The notes under the pieces are model-generated. The model searched no databases and was not told the origin of the DNA. It worked only from the letters and a program-made list of their open reading frames with translations. Below are positions 46,153 to 56,124 of a DNA stretch of 64,000 nucleotides, piece by piece. The position numbers and the translations under genes are program-made. Each line of letters opens with the position of its first letter. Position 1 is the stretch's first letter. Source of the stretch: Paracoccaceae bacterium (GTDB lineage: Bacteria > Pseudomonadota > Alphaproteobacteria > Rhodobacterales > Rhodobacteraceae); the NCBI GenBank assembly GCA_016744015.1, contig JADGFD010000006.1, forward strand, positions 62,001-126,000, in the 5' to 3' direction.

Positions 46153-47355
46153 ATGTCTGACTATCTAAAATCTATGCCCAATCGTGAGGGCTTTTTTGGC
46201 AATTACGGCGGAGCGATGCTGCCGCCACCCTTGGAGCCACATTTTGCCGAAATTCGCACGGCCTATGATAAGCTCAGCAAATCGGCTGATTATCTGCACG
46301 AGCTGCGCTATATTCGCAAGCATTTCCAAGGCCGCCCAACGCCGATTTCTTACTTGAAAAACCTGTCTGAAGCCTGTGGCGGCGCGCAGATTTATGCCAA
46401 ACGGGAAGACCTGAACCACACGGGCGCGCATAAGCTTAACCACTGTATGGCCGAGGGGCTACTCGCTAAATTTATGGGCAAAACCAAGCTCATAGCCGAA
46501 ACCGGCGCGGGCCAGCACGGCGTAGCTTTAGCCACGGCGGCGGCCTATTTTGGCATGGAATGCGAGATTCATATGGGTGAGGTCGATATGGCCAAAGAGG
46601 CCCCGAACGTAACCCGCATGAAATTGCTGGGGGCTATCGTGGTGCCTGTAGGCGAGGGGGCCAAAACCTTGAAAGAGGCCGTGGATAGCGCCTTTGGCAG
46701 CTATATCGCGCAAGCCGACCACGCGCTATTTGGCATCGGCTCTGTCGTTGGCCCGCACCCCTTCCCGATGATGGTACGCGATTTCCAGAAGGTTGTGGGC
46801 ATGGAATCCCGTGAGCAATTTATGGAAATGACGGGCGAATTGCCCGATATTGTGGCGGCCTGTGTGGGTGGTGGCTCTAACGCGATGGGACTGTTTTCAG
46901 GCTTTATCAATGATGAAGACGTGGCACTTTACGGGGTGGAACCGATGGGAACATCGAGCAAGCTTGGTGACCACGCGGCCACGCTGACCTATGGCGTTGA
47001 CGGCGCCATTCACGGCTTTGCCACCAAGGTTTTGCTGGATGAAAACGGCGAGCCAGCCCCGGTAAACACGCTCGCTTCCGGGCTGGATTACCCCGGCGTT
47101 GGCCCTGAGCACGCACATTTGCAAAGCACGGGCCGCGTGACCTACACCTCGGCAGATGACAAAGAATCGCTAAATGCGTTTTATGAGCTATCCCGCCGCG
47201 AGGGGATCATTCCGGCACTGGAATCAGCCCATGCGGTGGCTTTTGCCATGCGGGAAGCCAAAAACCACCCCGGAAAATCTATTTTGCTTAACCTTTCGGG
47301 CCGTGGTGACAAAGATATTGATTTTGTCACTGAAACTTATGGATTTGGTGAATAA
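46153..47355 (+). CDS. trpB: Tryptophan synthase beta subunit
   Basis: Condenses indole with serine to tryptophan with PLP. The catalytic Lys block reads [20 protein letters not shown], the phosphate-binding GGGSNAMG loop is intact, and [20 protein letters not shown] is the conserved central helix. Length from the ATG at 46153 ([20 protein letters not shown]) is 400 residues, normal for TrpB1. The open frame extends upstream through the hairpin but that segment is not conserved-like. trpA and trpF are not adjacent in this window. Confidence 0.96.
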   Translation: MSDYLKSMPNREGFFGNYGGAMLPPPLEPHFAEIRTAYDKLSKSADYLHELRYIRKHFQGRPTPISYLKNLSEACGGAQIYAKREDLNHTGAHKLNHCMAEGLLAKFMGKTKLIAETGAGQHGVALATAAAYFGMECEIHMGEVDMAKEAPNVTRMKLLGAIVVPVGEGAKTLKEAVDSAFGSYIAQADHALFGIGSVVGPHPFPMMVRDFQKVVGMESREQFMEMTGELPDIVAACVGGGSNAMGLFSGFINDEDVALYGVEPMGTSSKLGDHAATLTYGVDGAIHGFATKVLLDENGEPAPVNTLASGLDYPGVGPEHAHLQSTGRVTYTSADDKESLNAFYELSRREGIIPALESAHAVAFAMREAKNHPGKSILLNLSGRGDKDIDFVTETYGFGE

Positions 47356-47370
47356 TCCTTAGTCAGTCAG

Positions 47371-47397
47371 GCGCGTCTCCCGTTAAGGGAGACGCGC
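47371..47397 (+). terminator. Perfect 11-bp hairpin after trpB
   Basis: GCGCGTCTCCC / GGGAGACGCGC with a 5-nt loop, 16 bp past the trpB stop. It lacks a T-run, so it is a candidate Rho-independent terminator of atypical form or a 3'-end stabilising stem. Confidence 0.55.
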
Positions 47398-47470
47398 AAA
47401 ACTTAATGATATCTCTGGAAGTTCAGCACAAAGCTACCTATATCCTGTTGTGAACAGTGAAAGGTCGTTA

Positions 47471-48028
47471 ATGTCTGACAGTAAATTCCCGGGGTGGCAT
47501 GGCACTACAATTGTAGGGGTGCGCAAGGGTGGCAAAGTGGTGATCGCCGGAGACGGGCAAGTGAGCCTTGGCAACACGGTTATCAAAGGCTCAGCACGCA
47601 AAGTGCGGCGTATTTCCCCCGGCGGGCATGATGTGGTCTGTGGATTTGCTGGCAGCACGGCCGATGCATTTACACTGTTGGAGCGTTTGGAGACCAAGCT
47701 TGAGGCCTCGCCGGGGCAGCTCGCACGCGCGAGTGTGGAGCTTGCCAAGGATTGGCGCACTGACAAATACCTGAAAAACCTTGAAGCCATGCTGATTGTG
47801 ACCGACGGGGCAGACCTGTTTATTATTACGGGCGCAGGCGATGTTCTGGAACCGGAAAACGATATTGCGGCTGTGGGATCAGGTGGAAATTTTGCGCTGG
47901 CAGCGGCGCGAGCGTTGATGGACAGCGATAAAGACGCTGAGGAAATTGCCCGTAAGGCTATAACGATTGCCGCTGAAATTTGTGTATTTACCAATGGTAA
48001 TATGATTGTGGAAAGCCTAGATGCCTGA
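47471..48028 (+). CDS. hslV: ATP-dependent protease subunit HslV
   Basis: HslV is the proteasome-like peptidase of the HslUV complex. The active-site Thr is the first Thr of [12 protein letters not shown] (Thr12), exposed after propeptide removal. [21 protein letters not shown] and the C-terminal [16 protein letters not shown] follow the family. Length is 185 residues. Start at ATG 47471 with AAAGG upstream; an upstream GTG seven codons earlier is less likely because of the family N-terminus. It overlaps the next gene by eight bases. Confidence 0.95.
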   Translation: MSDSKFPGWHGTTIVGVRKGGKVVIAGDGQVSLGNTVIKGSARKVRRISPGGHDVVCGFAGSTADAFTLLERLETKLEASPGQLARASVELAKDWRTDKYLKNLEAMLIVTDGADLFIITGAGDVLEPENDIAAVGSGGNFALAAARALMDSDKDAEEIARKAITIAAEICVFTNGNMIVESLDA

Positions 48029-49085
48029 TTTTCATATGGATGATATTCGCGCAGCAGTAGCTGCAAACGTGATCACTGAAGCGCAGGCAGCGCGGCTGAA
48101 AGTATTTGCTGAAAGCCGACAGGGCTACCGCGCCCATATGCCTGAAGATGATGAGCCTTTTGAGCTATTCAAAGGCTTTGCCGAGATTTTTATAACGGTT
48201 GGGCTTGGGATGCTGTTTAGCGGCATCATGGTGATGTCTGCGTTTTTCGGCAATTATTCGTTGGTGCCTTTTGTAGGGGCCGCGCTGGCCTTCGGGGCGG
48301 CGTTTTACTTTACCAAGAGGCGGCGGATGAATCTGCCAAGCATTTGGCTGGCTTCGGTTTTTGCCGGAAACCTTGCGGTTTTTATTGGCACATTTTTGAT
48401 AGATCCGATGGACCTTTCAGGGCTGGAATACGCGGTGCTTTACGTTAGCATTATTGGCATGGCCGCTATGGCGGGCTGGTTTGTGCTGTTTAAACTGCCG
48501 TTCTCGATGTTCCTGTTTGGGCTGTTTGGCCTTGGGGCCGCGCTGGCGATTGCCGCGATTATTTCCCCCAACGTGATAGATTTCTTAAGCTTGCGCGAAG
48601 GCCTGTTTGACCTCAATAATCAAAGCTTCTTCCCGCTGGCCACACTGGGCTTTGGCATTGCCACCTTCCTGCTCGCCATGTTTTTTGATATGCGCGACCC
48701 GCACCGCGTCAGCCGGTTTGCCGCCTCGGGCTTTTGGCTGCATGTGCTAGCCGCAGTCGCTATCGTAAATACCGTTGGCATGAGCCTTTATAGCAGTGGT
48801 CAATATGGCCTAACCGCCGCCGCGCTCGGGTTAATCTCGCTCATTGCGCTTATTATTGATCGCCGTTCATTCCTGACAGCGGGCATTCTTTATATGGCCT
48901 ATCTGCTGTTTGCCGCCTTTGAGGGCAATGGCGAGTTTGGGGCCTTGATGACCACTTTGCTGGTGCTTGGCGTGTTTATTACCGCGCTTGGCACATGGTG
49001 GGCCAGCATTCGCGCCATCATCATGAACACCTTGCCTGCCTTCCCGCTGAAAGAAAAACTCCCTCCATATCTGGAAAAAGCATGA
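48021..49085 (+). CDS. Multi-pass membrane protein of unknown function between hslV and hslU
   Basis: The 354-residue protein has a soluble N-terminus ([29 protein letters not shown], reminiscent of the short helical N-terminus of DUF2157-type proteins) and about ten hydrophobic segments from residue 55 to the end. No catalytic motif is apparent. It overlaps hslV by eight bases and hslU by four (ATGA), so it is translated as part of the protease operon. That suggests a link to protein quality control at the membrane, but this is inference from position only. Confidence 0.8.
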   Translation: MPDFHMDDIRAAVAANVITEAQAARLKVFAESRQGYRAHMPEDDEPFELFKGFAEIFITVGLGMLFSGIMVMSAFFGNYSLVPFVGAALAFGAAFYFTKRRRMNLPSIWLASVFAGNLAVFIGTFLIDPMDLSGLEYAVLYVSIIGMAAMAGWFVLFKLPFSMFLFGLFGLGAALAIAAIISPNVIDFLSLREGLFDLNNQSFFPLATLGFGIATFLLAMFFDMRDPHRVSRFAASGFWLHVLAAVAIVNTVGMSLYSSGQYGLTAAALGLISLIALIIDRRSFLTAGILYMAYLLFAAFEGNGEFGALMTTLLVLGVFITALGTWWASIRAIIMNTLPAFPLKEKLPPYLEKA

Positions 49086-50389
49086 CAGACCTAACCCCCC
49101 GCGAGATTGTATCTGAGCTTGACCGTTTTATCATTGGCCAGAATGACGCCAAGCGTGCCGTGGCCGTGGCCCTGCGCAACCGCTGGCGGCGGCAACGGCT
49201 GTCTGATGACCTGCGTGACGAGGTTTACCCGAAAAATATTCTGATGATCGGGCCAACAGGTGTGGGCAAAACCGAGATCAGCCGCCGTTTGGCCAAATTG
49301 GCCAATGCACCGTTTCTTAAGGTCGAAGCTACGAAATTTACCGAAGTGGGCTATGTGGGCCGTGATGTAGAGCAAATTGTGCGCGACCTGATTGACAGCG
49401 CCATCCTCATGACCCGCGAAAAAATGCGGGAAGATGTAGAAGCCAAGGCCCATGCTGCGGCCGAAGAGCGAGTGATTGATGCCCTCGCTGGCGCGGAATC
49501 CCGCGAACAAACCCGCGAGATGTTCCGCAAGAAGCTGCGAGATGGTTTGATGGACGACAAAGAGATCGAGCTGGAGCTGTCTGACACCTCTAACCCGATG
49601 CAAATGATGGATATTCCCGGCCAGCCCGGTGCCGGCATGGGGATGATGAGTATCGGTGAAATGCTCGGCGGGGCCTTTGGCGGCCGCACCAAAAAGCGCA
49701 AGGTAAAGGTGGCGGATAGCTATAAATTGCTGGTTGCCGAAGAGGCTGACAAGCTGCTGGATGAAGAGACTGTTAATAAGCGAGCCGTTGAAGCAGTCGA
49801 GCAACAAGGCATTGTGTTCCTTGACGAAATCGACAAAGTTTGCGCGCGCTCCGATGCCCGTGGTGGCGATGTATCGCGCGAAGGCGTGCAGCGGGATTTG
49901 CTACCGTTGATTGAGGGTACCACCGTTTCTACCAAGCACGGGCCGGTGAAAACCGACCATATCTTGTTTATCGCCTCCGGTGCTTTTCACATTGCCAAGC
50001 CAAGCGACTTATTGCCAGAGCTTCAGGGGCGTTTGCCGATCAGGGTGGAGCTTCGGGCGCTCACCGAAGAGGATTTTGTGCGGATTCTGACCGAAACCGA
50101 CAATGCGCTCACCCTGCAATACACCGCACTGATGGCCACCGAAGAGGTCAATGTTGAGTTTACGCCTGAGGGCATAGCCGCACTCGCTAAAATTGCAGCC
50201 GAGGTAAACCAATCTGTGGAAAACATCGGTGCACGGCGGCTTTATACAGTTTTGGAACGGGTTTTTGAGGAGCTTAGCTTTGAAGCCCCAGACCGAAGTG
50301 GCGATCACATCGTTGTGAATGCCGAATTTGTTGAAAAACACCTGGGGGAACTCAGCCGCAGCAGCGATATTTCGCGCTATGTGCTTTGA
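49082..50389 (+). CDS. hslU: ATP-dependent protease ATPase subunit HslU
   Basis: HslU is the AAA+ unfoldase that feeds HslV. Walker [11 protein letters not shown] (residues about 57-66), Walker [11 protein letters not shown], the I-domain with a Met/Gly-rich linker ([22 protein letters not shown]), sensor II region, and the C-terminal SRYVL tail that docks into HslV. Length is 435 residues. The ATG at 49082 overlaps the upstream stop and gives [20 protein letters not shown], the family start. Confidence 0.96.
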   Translation: MTDLTPREIVSELDRFIIGQNDAKRAVAVALRNRWRRQRLSDDLRDEVYPKNILMIGPTGVGKTEISRRLAKLANAPFLKVEATKFTEVGYVGRDVEQIVRDLIDSAILMTREKMREDVEAKAHAAAEERVIDALAGAESREQTREMFRKKLRDGLMDDKEIELELSDTSNPMQMMDIPGQPGAGMGMMSIGEMLGGAFGGRTKKRKVKVADSYKLLVAEEADKLLDEETVNKRAVEAVEQQGIVFLDEIDKVCARSDARGGDVSREGVQRDLLPLIEGTTVSTKHGPVKTDHILFIASGAFHIAKPSDLLPELQGRLPIRVELRALTEEDFVRILTETDNALTLQYTALMATEEVNVEFTPEGIAALAKIAAEVNQSVENIGARRLYTVLERVFEELSFEAPDRSGDHIVVNAEFVEKHLGELSRSSDISRYVL

Positions 50390-50477
50390 CAACCTAAGGT
50401 TTATTCGATAGATATTGATTGCATTAAAAACCAAGAGTAGAGTCGAATCGATTCTTCAACCAGTAGGAAAGAACGTT

Positions 50478-51965
50478 ATGAAAAAACACATTTTAATGGC
50501 CACCACTGCCCTTGCGATCGGCTTTACCGCCCCCGCAATGGCGCAAGATGATTTCGCCGGTTTCTCCGAAGGCATCGTTGGTATGCTGCAAAGCCAAGGC
50601 GCAACCGTATCTTTTGACGAGCGCAATGTAGGCGCTGACGGCTCGGTTGAGTTTGTTGGGTTTTGGATGTCGGCTCCTGATGGCGAAGCCACGGTGCGCG
50701 CTGATTGGCTTAAGGGTGTGCCTTCAGCCACCACACCGGGGCAAGTAACCTTTACGCTTTCGCCCAACGCGACGATCACGATCAATGATCCATCCTCGGG
50801 TGAACATATTATCAACGTTTCCAACTCTGGCCTTGTGATCACGCTTGATGGCATCACCAGCGGCCAAAGCGCGCCGGTGCTGAACTTCTCGGTGATGGCA
50901 GATAGCTTGCGCTTTGCCTCGGGCAACCCAAATGACCCGATTATCAAGGCGCTGGATATCGGCTTTACCAACTTTAGCCAGACAGTTTCATTTACCCAAG
51001 CCAATATGCTGCTTTCCGGCGTGACCGGCCTTGCCGCAATGGATATTAACTATGATATCGATACCCCACATGATGGTCAACTGGCCGCCAACGGGGAGAT
51101 GGCCGACCTAAACATCGCGTTCCAGCTTATTGCTGATGATAATGAAGAGCATTTTATTGATTATCTATCAGGCGCAACCACAGCCTTTATCGAGGCAAGT
51201 GTTGGCGCGTCTTCGGCCACGGCCAAGATCAATAATTCAGATGCGCGCATTGCTTATTCCGGTAGCTCAGCGGGCACAACCGTCGAAATGCGGGCGGAAA
51301 ACGGCTATGTGAATATCACTGAAGAAGTTGCGAATACGCAATATTCCTTTAGTGAATTTAACGTGGACGGCATGCCTTTGCCGCCGTTTGATCTTTCGCT
51401 TGATCAGCTTCGGATCAATTTCTCAATGCCAACGGTAGACCATGGCAGCTTTGAGCCGGCAAATGCCGAGATCGCCTTGCGCAATGTTGTGGTGTCTGAG
51501 TCGATTTATTCAATGTTTGACCCAAGCCAAAACATTTCCCGCACCCCGGTAAATGTAGTGGCAAACCTGAGCGCCAATGTGCAACCCTCTGTTGATTGGT
51601 CCAACCCTGACGCAGCATTTGATAGCGGCAACCCTGCCGATATTGGCGCGGTTCAGGATATTACGATCAACGAAGTGCTGATCACCGCAGGCGGTGCTGA
51701 AATTACAGCGACCGGCGACGCAACCATTGATAATTCAATGGGCTTCCCTTTCCCAACTGGCAAGGTCACGGTTACGGCGGCTGGCGTGCAAGCGCTGGTG
51801 AACGGGCTGGTTGCCATGGGCGTTATCCCGCAAGACCAAGCTGGCATGGCCATGGGCATGATGATGGCTTTTGCTCGCCCCGGCGACAATGCTGACGAGT
51901 TCATCTCAGATATCGAGTTCTCGCCACAAGGCATCACCGCAAATGGTATGCCGCTGCCTATGTAA
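50478..51965 (+). CDS. Exported DUF2125-like protein
   Basis: The ATG at 50478 gives a signal peptide (MKKHILMATTALAIGFTAPAMA). The 495-residue mature protein is beta-rich with repeated 'S.G....' segments and looks like the DUF2125 proteins of alphaproteobacteria (lipid-transfer or AsmA-like in overall texture), but I am not certain of the family. No cysteine after the signal. It stands alone and ends in a strong terminator. Confidence 0.65.
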   Translation: MKKHILMATTALAIGFTAPAMAQDDFAGFSEGIVGMLQSQGATVSFDERNVGADGSVEFVGFWMSAPDGEATVRADWLKGVPSATTPGQVTFTLSPNATITINDPSSGEHIINVSNSGLVITLDGITSGQSAPVLNFSVMADSLRFASGNPNDPIIKALDIGFTNFSQTVSFTQANMLLSGVTGLAAMDINYDIDTPHDGQLAANGEMADLNIAFQLIADDNEEHFIDYLSGATTAFIEASVGASSATAKINNSDARIAYSGSSAGTTVEMRAENGYVNITEEVANTQYSFSEFNVDGMPLPPFDLSLDQLRINFSMPTVDHGSFEPANAEIALRNVVVSESIYSMFDPSQNISRTPVNVVANLSANVQPSVDWSNPDAAFDSGNPADIGAVQDITINEVLITAGGAEITATGDATIDNSMGFPFPTGKVTVTAAGVQALVNGLVAMGVIPQDQAGMAMGMMMAFARPGDNADEFISDIEFSPQGITANGMPLPM

Positions 51966-51989
51966 GGTTGGTTTAGTCCAAGTCATTAA

Positions 51990-52019
51990 GGCCGTAGCTT
52001 CTTAGCTGCGGCCTTTTTT
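51990..52019 (+). terminator. Intrinsic terminator between the DUF2125-like gene and smr
   Basis: Rightward, GGCCGTAGCT / AGCTGCGGCC (51990-51999, 52004-52013; one G-U pair) with a 4-nt loop is followed by six Ts. It overlaps the stop codon of the convergent Smr-domain gene. Confidence 0.85.
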
Positions 52020-52598
52020 CTTGAGATACACATAATAGGCCCCGCCGCCGCCATGCCGCACGTGCGCCGAGCTGATTTGCAAGATCATCGGGTGCATATC
52101 GGGCGTGCCAAGCCATTGTGGCAGCGCGTGCCGCAGCACCCCATTACGCGTTGGCATAATGCCAACCTCATCGCGTGTGGTGTTGCCTTTTCCGGTAATC
52201 ACCAACACCAGCCGCAGCCCGCGCGCATGGCTTGAATGAATAAACCCGCGCAACGCCCCATGGGCCTGTGCCGCCGTCATCCCGTGCAAATCTATCCGTG
52301 CTTCGGGAGCTTTTTTTCCTTTGCGCAGCTTTTCATGGGTGCGTTTATCCAGCGCTTGCGGCGCGCGTGAAAGCGGTTGCATCGGATCTACAGCCAAATC
52401 AAATTTCAGGCGAGATTCCTGCATTCCGCCCATTATAAAAGGCTTAATCGGGCGCGGAGTTTGCACCTCGGGCGCTTTGGCTTTGGCCACGGGTGCAGGG
52501 GGCATATAGCTAGCCGCGTGTAGCGGCTCGGTTGACTGCTTAACCAAATCCCACAGTTCTTGATCTTCTTCCGAGAGGATTTTTCGGCGCCTTACCAT
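52002..52598 (-). CDS. Smr-domain protein
   Basis: Residues about 100-198 are a Small MutS-related domain: RIDLHGMTAAQAHGALRGFIHSSHARGLRLVLVITGKG is its core (the LDLHG motif and TGKG loop), and HGGGGAYYVYLKKK is its end. Smr domains are nucleases or RNA-binding modules linked to DNA repair or ribosome rescue. The N-terminal 95 residues are low-complexity and Pro/Ala-rich. Last gene of the leftward tim44-mltA-smr group. Confidence 0.9.
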   Translation of the reverse strand: MVRRRKILSEEDQELWDLVKQSTEPLHAASYMPPAPVAKAKAPEVQTPRPIKPFIMGGMQESRLKFDLAVDPMQPLSRAPQALDKRTHEKLRKGKKAPEARIDLHGMTAAQAHGALRGFIHSSHARGLRLVLVITGKGNTTRDEVGIMPTRNGVLRHALPQWLGTPDMHPMILQISSAHVRHGGGGAYYVYLKKKGRS

Positions 52599-52601
52599 GG
52601 T

Positions 52602-53642
52602 TTACTGGCCACTAAGGCGGGCCGCGCTGGCATTAGGGATGAGCGTGATCATCTCCCCCGAATAGCGGATGTTGCCCGCCGTGTCACCCGCCGCTTTGCC
52701 CGAGCCATAAAAGATATCAGCCCGCTGCGCGCCGTTTACGGCACTTCCGGTATCTTGTGCCACCATGAGCTGGTTAAGCGAGCTTTCCCCTGCGTTCATT
52801 TTTATCCAGACCGGTGCGCCAAGCGGAGTGTGGTTATCATCCACCGCCACGGATCGCAGTGGTGCCAGAGGCACCTGAAGCGCACCCACAGGGCCAAAAT
52901 TGTCGGGAATTTCCAGCTCCTGAAAGAAGATAAACGAGGTATTGTGCTGTAAAGCCCGCACTGCGGCATTAGGATTCGCCGCCGCCCAGGCCCGAATGCC
53001 CTGCATACCAGCCTGATTAGGCGTCAACACGCCTTGCCGGATCAATTGCCTCCCAACCGAACGATATGGCTGCCAGTTTCGCCCCGCAAAACCAACCCGC
53101 ATATAATTTTGATCATCAAGCTTAATACGTGCCGCGCCTTGCACATGCACAAAAAATGTATCCACGCGGTTTTCAAGCCAAACCAGCTCTAGTCCACGGC
53201 CCTCCAAAGCCCCATTTTCTATTTCGGCGCGGGTATGCCAGGCTACGCCTGTTTGAATTTCTGGCGGGCGGCGGTAAAGCGGAAAGCGGAATTCTTCCGT
53301 CTCGGTGCGAGAGCCTTGCAGCTCCGGCTCATAATAGCCGGTGAAAAGCGCGCGGGAACCCGTGGTAATACGCACCGGCGTAAAATTTTGCTCAAAAAAT
53401 GCACGGGCCGGGCCGGGGCCAGCTTTAGCCAAAGCGCACACCTGATCCCATTCCCACACCGGTATAGCTGGCGTGGCGCGAATGCTGCCACAGCTTCTGG
53501 CAAAAGCTTCCAGCGCTGGCGCAAGATTATCTTGCTGCCAGCCGGATATGGCGGAAAAGGAGATTTGGGTATAGGTGGCGGCACTCAAACTAGCAGGCAG
53601 ACAAAACGCCGCTAATATTATGATATTACGGGCAAAACCCAT
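52602..53642 (-). CDS. mltA: Membrane-bound lytic murein transglycosylase A
   Basis: Cleaves peptidoglycan glycan strands to form anhydromuropeptides. Signal peptide at residues 1-20 without a clear lipobox Cys (…LPASLSAATYTQ), so it may be periplasmic rather than a lipoprotein. The core (FTGYYEPELQGS, RVGFAGRNWQPYRSVGRQLIRQG, then the C-terminal LMVAQDTGSAVNGAQRADIFYGSGKAAGDTAGN) is the MltA double-psi beta-barrel with the catalytic Asp in QDTGSAVNGAQRADIF. Length is 346 residues. Its ATG overlaps the tim44 stop by one base. Confidence 0.93.
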   Translation of the reverse strand: MGFARNIIILAAFCLPASLSAATYTQISFSAISGWQQDNLAPALEAFARSCGSIRATPAIPVWEWDQVCALAKAGPGPARAFFEQNFTPVRITTGSRALFTGYYEPELQGSRTETEEFRFPLYRRPPEIQTGVAWHTRAEIENGALEGRGLELVWLENRVDTFFVHVQGAARIKLDDQNYMRVGFAGRNWQPYRSVGRQLIRQGVLTPNQAGMQGIRAWAAANPNAAVRALQHNTSFIFFQELEIPDNFGPVGALQVPLAPLRSVAVDDNHTPLGAPVWIKMNAGESSLNQLMVAQDTGSAVNGAQRADIFYGSGKAAGDTAGNIRYSGEMITLIPNASAARLSGQ

Positions 53643-54292
53643 TATTCATCAGTAGCAACCAACAACCAATTCGGGTTGTCGGTGCCCATTAGGCGCGCGA
53701 AGGTCCAGATATTGGTCTGGCGTTTTATTTCACTCGCCGAGCCTTCAATCACATCCCCCGCGCTATCTTTCACAACAGATGTAAGCTCACCCACAAAGCG
53801 CATGGTAATTTCGCCCTCTTTCTCGCTGGCTTCAAACCGTGCCGATTTCAGCGTAAGTTCACGCACACCGATAAAGGTTGCATCCACCTCATAGCCCTTT
53901 TCTTCACGGTCATGAATGACCGCAGAAAAACTCTCATAAATATCGGGGGCAAGCAGGCTTTCAAGCAGCTCAATGTCACCCTCTTCAAAAGCCATGATAA
54001 TCATTTCATAGGCTTGGCGTGAGCCAGCCACAAACTCACTTACATTAAAACCGTGGTCAGCACGCTTCATTTCAGCCAAAGCACGGCCAGTTGGGCTGTC
54101 TACTTCAGCAAAATCAGCTATATCCGGGTCCTCTGTCCCTTCAACAACCTTTAAGTGGCCAGTATTGCGGCCTTTTTTGACCTCAGGTTTTGGCTCAAAA
54201 CCATCGCGCGTGCCCAGCACAGCCATAAGCCGCATGACCAGAAACACCACGACAACCGCTAAAAACAGAAGTTGAATCAAACTTGATCCCAT
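53642..54292 (-). CDS. Tim44-like domain protein
   Basis: One N-terminal membrane segment (MGSSLIQLLFLAVVVVFLVMRLM) followed by a charged linker and a Tim44-like domain (SRQAYEMIIMAFEEGDIELLESLLAPDIYESFSAVI, then SEIKRQTNIWTFARLMGTDNPNWLLVATDE), the pattern of bacterial Tim44/TimA proteins. These are proposed ancestors of the mitochondrial import factor; bacterial role is unclear, probably inner-membrane assembly. Start at ATG 54290-54292; an ATG six codons upstream is possible. Located next to fxsA and secB as in other alphaproteobacteria. Confidence 0.9.
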   Translation of the reverse strand: MGSSLIQLLFLAVVVVFLVMRLMAVLGTRDGFEPKPEVKKGRNTGHLKVVEGTEDPDIADFAEVDSPTGRALAEMKRADHGFNVSEFVAGSRQAYEMIIMAFEEGDIELLESLLAPDIYESFSAVIHDREEKGYEVDATFIGVRELTLKSARFEASEKEGEITMRFVGELTSVVKDSAGDVIEGSASEIKRQTNIWTFARLMGTDNPNWLLVATDE

Positions 54293-54415
54293 AATATGCG
54301 CCTTTTTCAACCTATTTTCGCCCCGCTATTGGCAATGGGGCCATCGCAACCTTATGTAAGCATTGTGGCGCCGCAAGTCTATGGGCTGAACGTGGCAAAA
54401 TGCGAGGTGAGCGAA

Positions 54416-54877
54416 ATGTGGTTATTTTTAATTCTGGTTGGCGTGCCAATCATTGAAATCGGGTTGTTTATTCAGCTTGGCGGGTTTTTGGGCCTATGGC
54501 CAACCCTTGGCATTGTGGTGCTCACAGCGCTGCTTGGCACCTTGCTTTTGCGCACCCAAGGGCTTTCAACGCTGGAAGAGCTAAAACGCACAGCAGAAAC
54601 CGGCCAAAGCCCCGCTGGCCCTATGGCTAACGGCGCACTTATTTTGGTGGCAGGTCTATTACTACTCACCCCCGGGTTTTTCACCGATGGGTTTGGCTTT
54701 TTGCTGATGGTTCCGCCTTTTCGGGCACTCCTAATCAAATGGATCACCGCACGCGCACAAATGAAAATTTATGCCTCGGCGGCCAATAGCCAACAAGCGC
54801 CAGACATCATTGACGGCGAATTCGAAATCGTTGATGACGAGGAAGCCGGAGATTCTGGCTGGACCAAGCGCCCTTGA
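54416..54877 (+). CDS. fxsA: FxsA-family membrane protein
   Basis: Four hydrophobic segments with the FxsA signature (LVGVPIIEIGLFIQLGGFLGLWPTLGIVVLTALLGTLLLRTQGL, LTPGFFTDGFGFLLMVPPFR). In E. coli FxsA relieves phage T7 exclusion by plasmid F; its cellular role is unknown. Start at ATG 54416 with GAGG 8 bases upstream (153 residues); a longer frame begins at 54296 but overlaps the divergent tim44 start and is not membrane-protein-like. Confidence 0.9.
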   Translation: MWLFLILVGVPIIEIGLFIQLGGFLGLWPTLGIVVLTALLGTLLLRTQGLSTLEELKRTAETGQSPAGPMANGALILVAGLLLLTPGFFTDGFGFLLMVPPFRALLIKWITARAQMKIYASAANSQQAPDIIDGEFEIVDDEEAGDSGWTKRP

Positions 54878-54943
54878 TATTGTGGCCCAAGCCAAGACCT
54901 GCTATGCGGGATTGTGATTTTTTGACCAATGAGGATTGATAAA

Positions 54944-55444
54944 ATGGCAGATGAAGCCAAACCCGCGGCCACGCCGCAACCCGGCCAAGTGCCCGCTCAG
55001 CCTGTATTGAAGGTTTTAACCCAATACGTGCGTGATATGAGCTTTGAAAACGTAGCCGCCCAAAATGGGAAAACCCCAAAAGGCCAGCCGAATTTTAACG
55101 TTCAAGTGGGCCTAGACGCACAAAAGAAAGCGGACAAACACTATGAAGTGGTGATTAAGCTTCAGGTAAATGCCAGTTTTGAAGAAGAAAAGCTGTTTAT
55201 CCTTGAGATCGAATATGCTGGCTTGTTTGAGGTGGATAACGTCGGCGAGCAGCAAATGCACCCGTTCCTCCTGATCGAGTGCCCACGGCAGATCTTCCCT
55301 TACCTGCGCCGGATTGTTAGCGATATCACCCATGATGGTGGCTTCCCGCCGCTCAACCTTGATACAATCGACTTCCTAAGCCTTTACCAGCAGGAATTGC
55401 AGCGCCGCGCACAGGCTGAAGCCGCCGCCGCGCCTAAAAACTAG
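54944..55444 (+). CDS. secB: Protein-export chaperone SecB
   Basis: SecB holds presecretory proteins unfolded and passes them to SecA. Family blocks: VLTQYVRDMSFENVAAQN, YEVVIKLQVNA, LEIEYAGLFEVDNV and LLIECPRQIFPYLRRIVSDITHDGGFPPLNLDTIDFLSLYQQEL, the last including the strongly conserved DGGFPPL. Start at ATG 54944 (MADEAKPAA); 166 residues. Convergent with dnaQ: the two stops overlap by four bases. Confidence 0.96.
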   Translation: MADEAKPAATPQPGQVPAQPVLKVLTQYVRDMSFENVAAQNGKTPKGQPNFNVQVGLDAQKKADKHYEVVIKLQVNASFEEEKLFILEIEYAGLFEVDNVGEQQMHPFLLIECPRQIFPYLRRIVSDITHDGGFPPLNLDTIDFLSLYQQELQRRAQAEAAAAPKN

Positions 55445-56124
55445 CGCTTCCAGAGCGCCCCGTCGCCCAATTCGTTGATAAATTCAACATGGGCGGCGGA
55501 TTCTTCGGCTGATATCCGGTTTGGCAGGGCGTCGGGCCTTTGCAGCGGCATATAATCTCCGCTTGGGGTGTTTCGCCCCTTATTTTGTACCACTTGTAGC
55601 GCAAAATCTGGCTGGCGACCGCCGACCAGCTCCAAATAGACCTCTGCCAAAATTTCCGAGTCGAGCAGCGCGCCGTGCAGCGTGCGGTTTGAATTGTCTA
55701 TGCCAAAACGACGGCAGAGCGCATCCAGCGAGTTTTGCGCCCCGGCGAATTTTTTACGCGCAATTGCAAGGGTATCCAGCGCTTGTTTCATCGGAATTTT
55801 CGGGTGGCTGCTCCAATCCAGTTCCGCATTCAGGAACTTCATATCAAAGGCAGCATTGTGGATGATCAGGCGAGAATCTTTAATGAAATCAAGGAATTTA
55901 TTAGCGATTGCTGTAAAAACCGGCTTGTCAGATAGGAACTCAGAACTTAACCCATGCACCGCAAATGCCCCCGCAGGCATATCGCGCTCGGGGTTGATAT
56001 ATTGGTGGTAAACCTCGCCGGTGGGCATATGGTTATAAAGCTCCACCGCGCCAATTTCCACAATCCGGTCGCCGGTAAACGGGTCTAGCCCCGTGGTCTC
56101 GGTGTCGAGCACTATCTCACGCAT
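55441..56124 (-). CDS. dnaQ: DNA polymerase III epsilon subunit (3'-5' proofreading exonuclease)
   Basis: Proofreads newly made DNA in the replicative polymerase. DEDDh motifs: Exo I VLDTETTGLDP (D7, E9), Exo II HNAAFDMKFLNAEL, and Exo III TLHGALLDSEILAEVYLEL (HxAxxD). Length 227 is typical. Overlaps coaE by eight bases and is the last gene of the maf-aroE-coaE-dnaQ operon that reads away from the proposed origin. Confidence 0.95.
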   Translation of the reverse strand: MREIVLDTETTGLDPFTGDRIVEIGAVELYNHMPTGEVYHQYINPERDMPAGAFAVHGLSSEFLSDKPVFTAIANKFLDFIKDSRLIIHNAAFDMKFLNAELDWSSHPKIPMKQALDTLAIARKKFAGAQNSLDALCRRFGIDNSNRTLHGALLDSEILAEVYLELVGGRQPDFALQVVQNKGRNTPSGDYMPLQRPDALPNRISAEESAAHVEFINELGDGALWKR

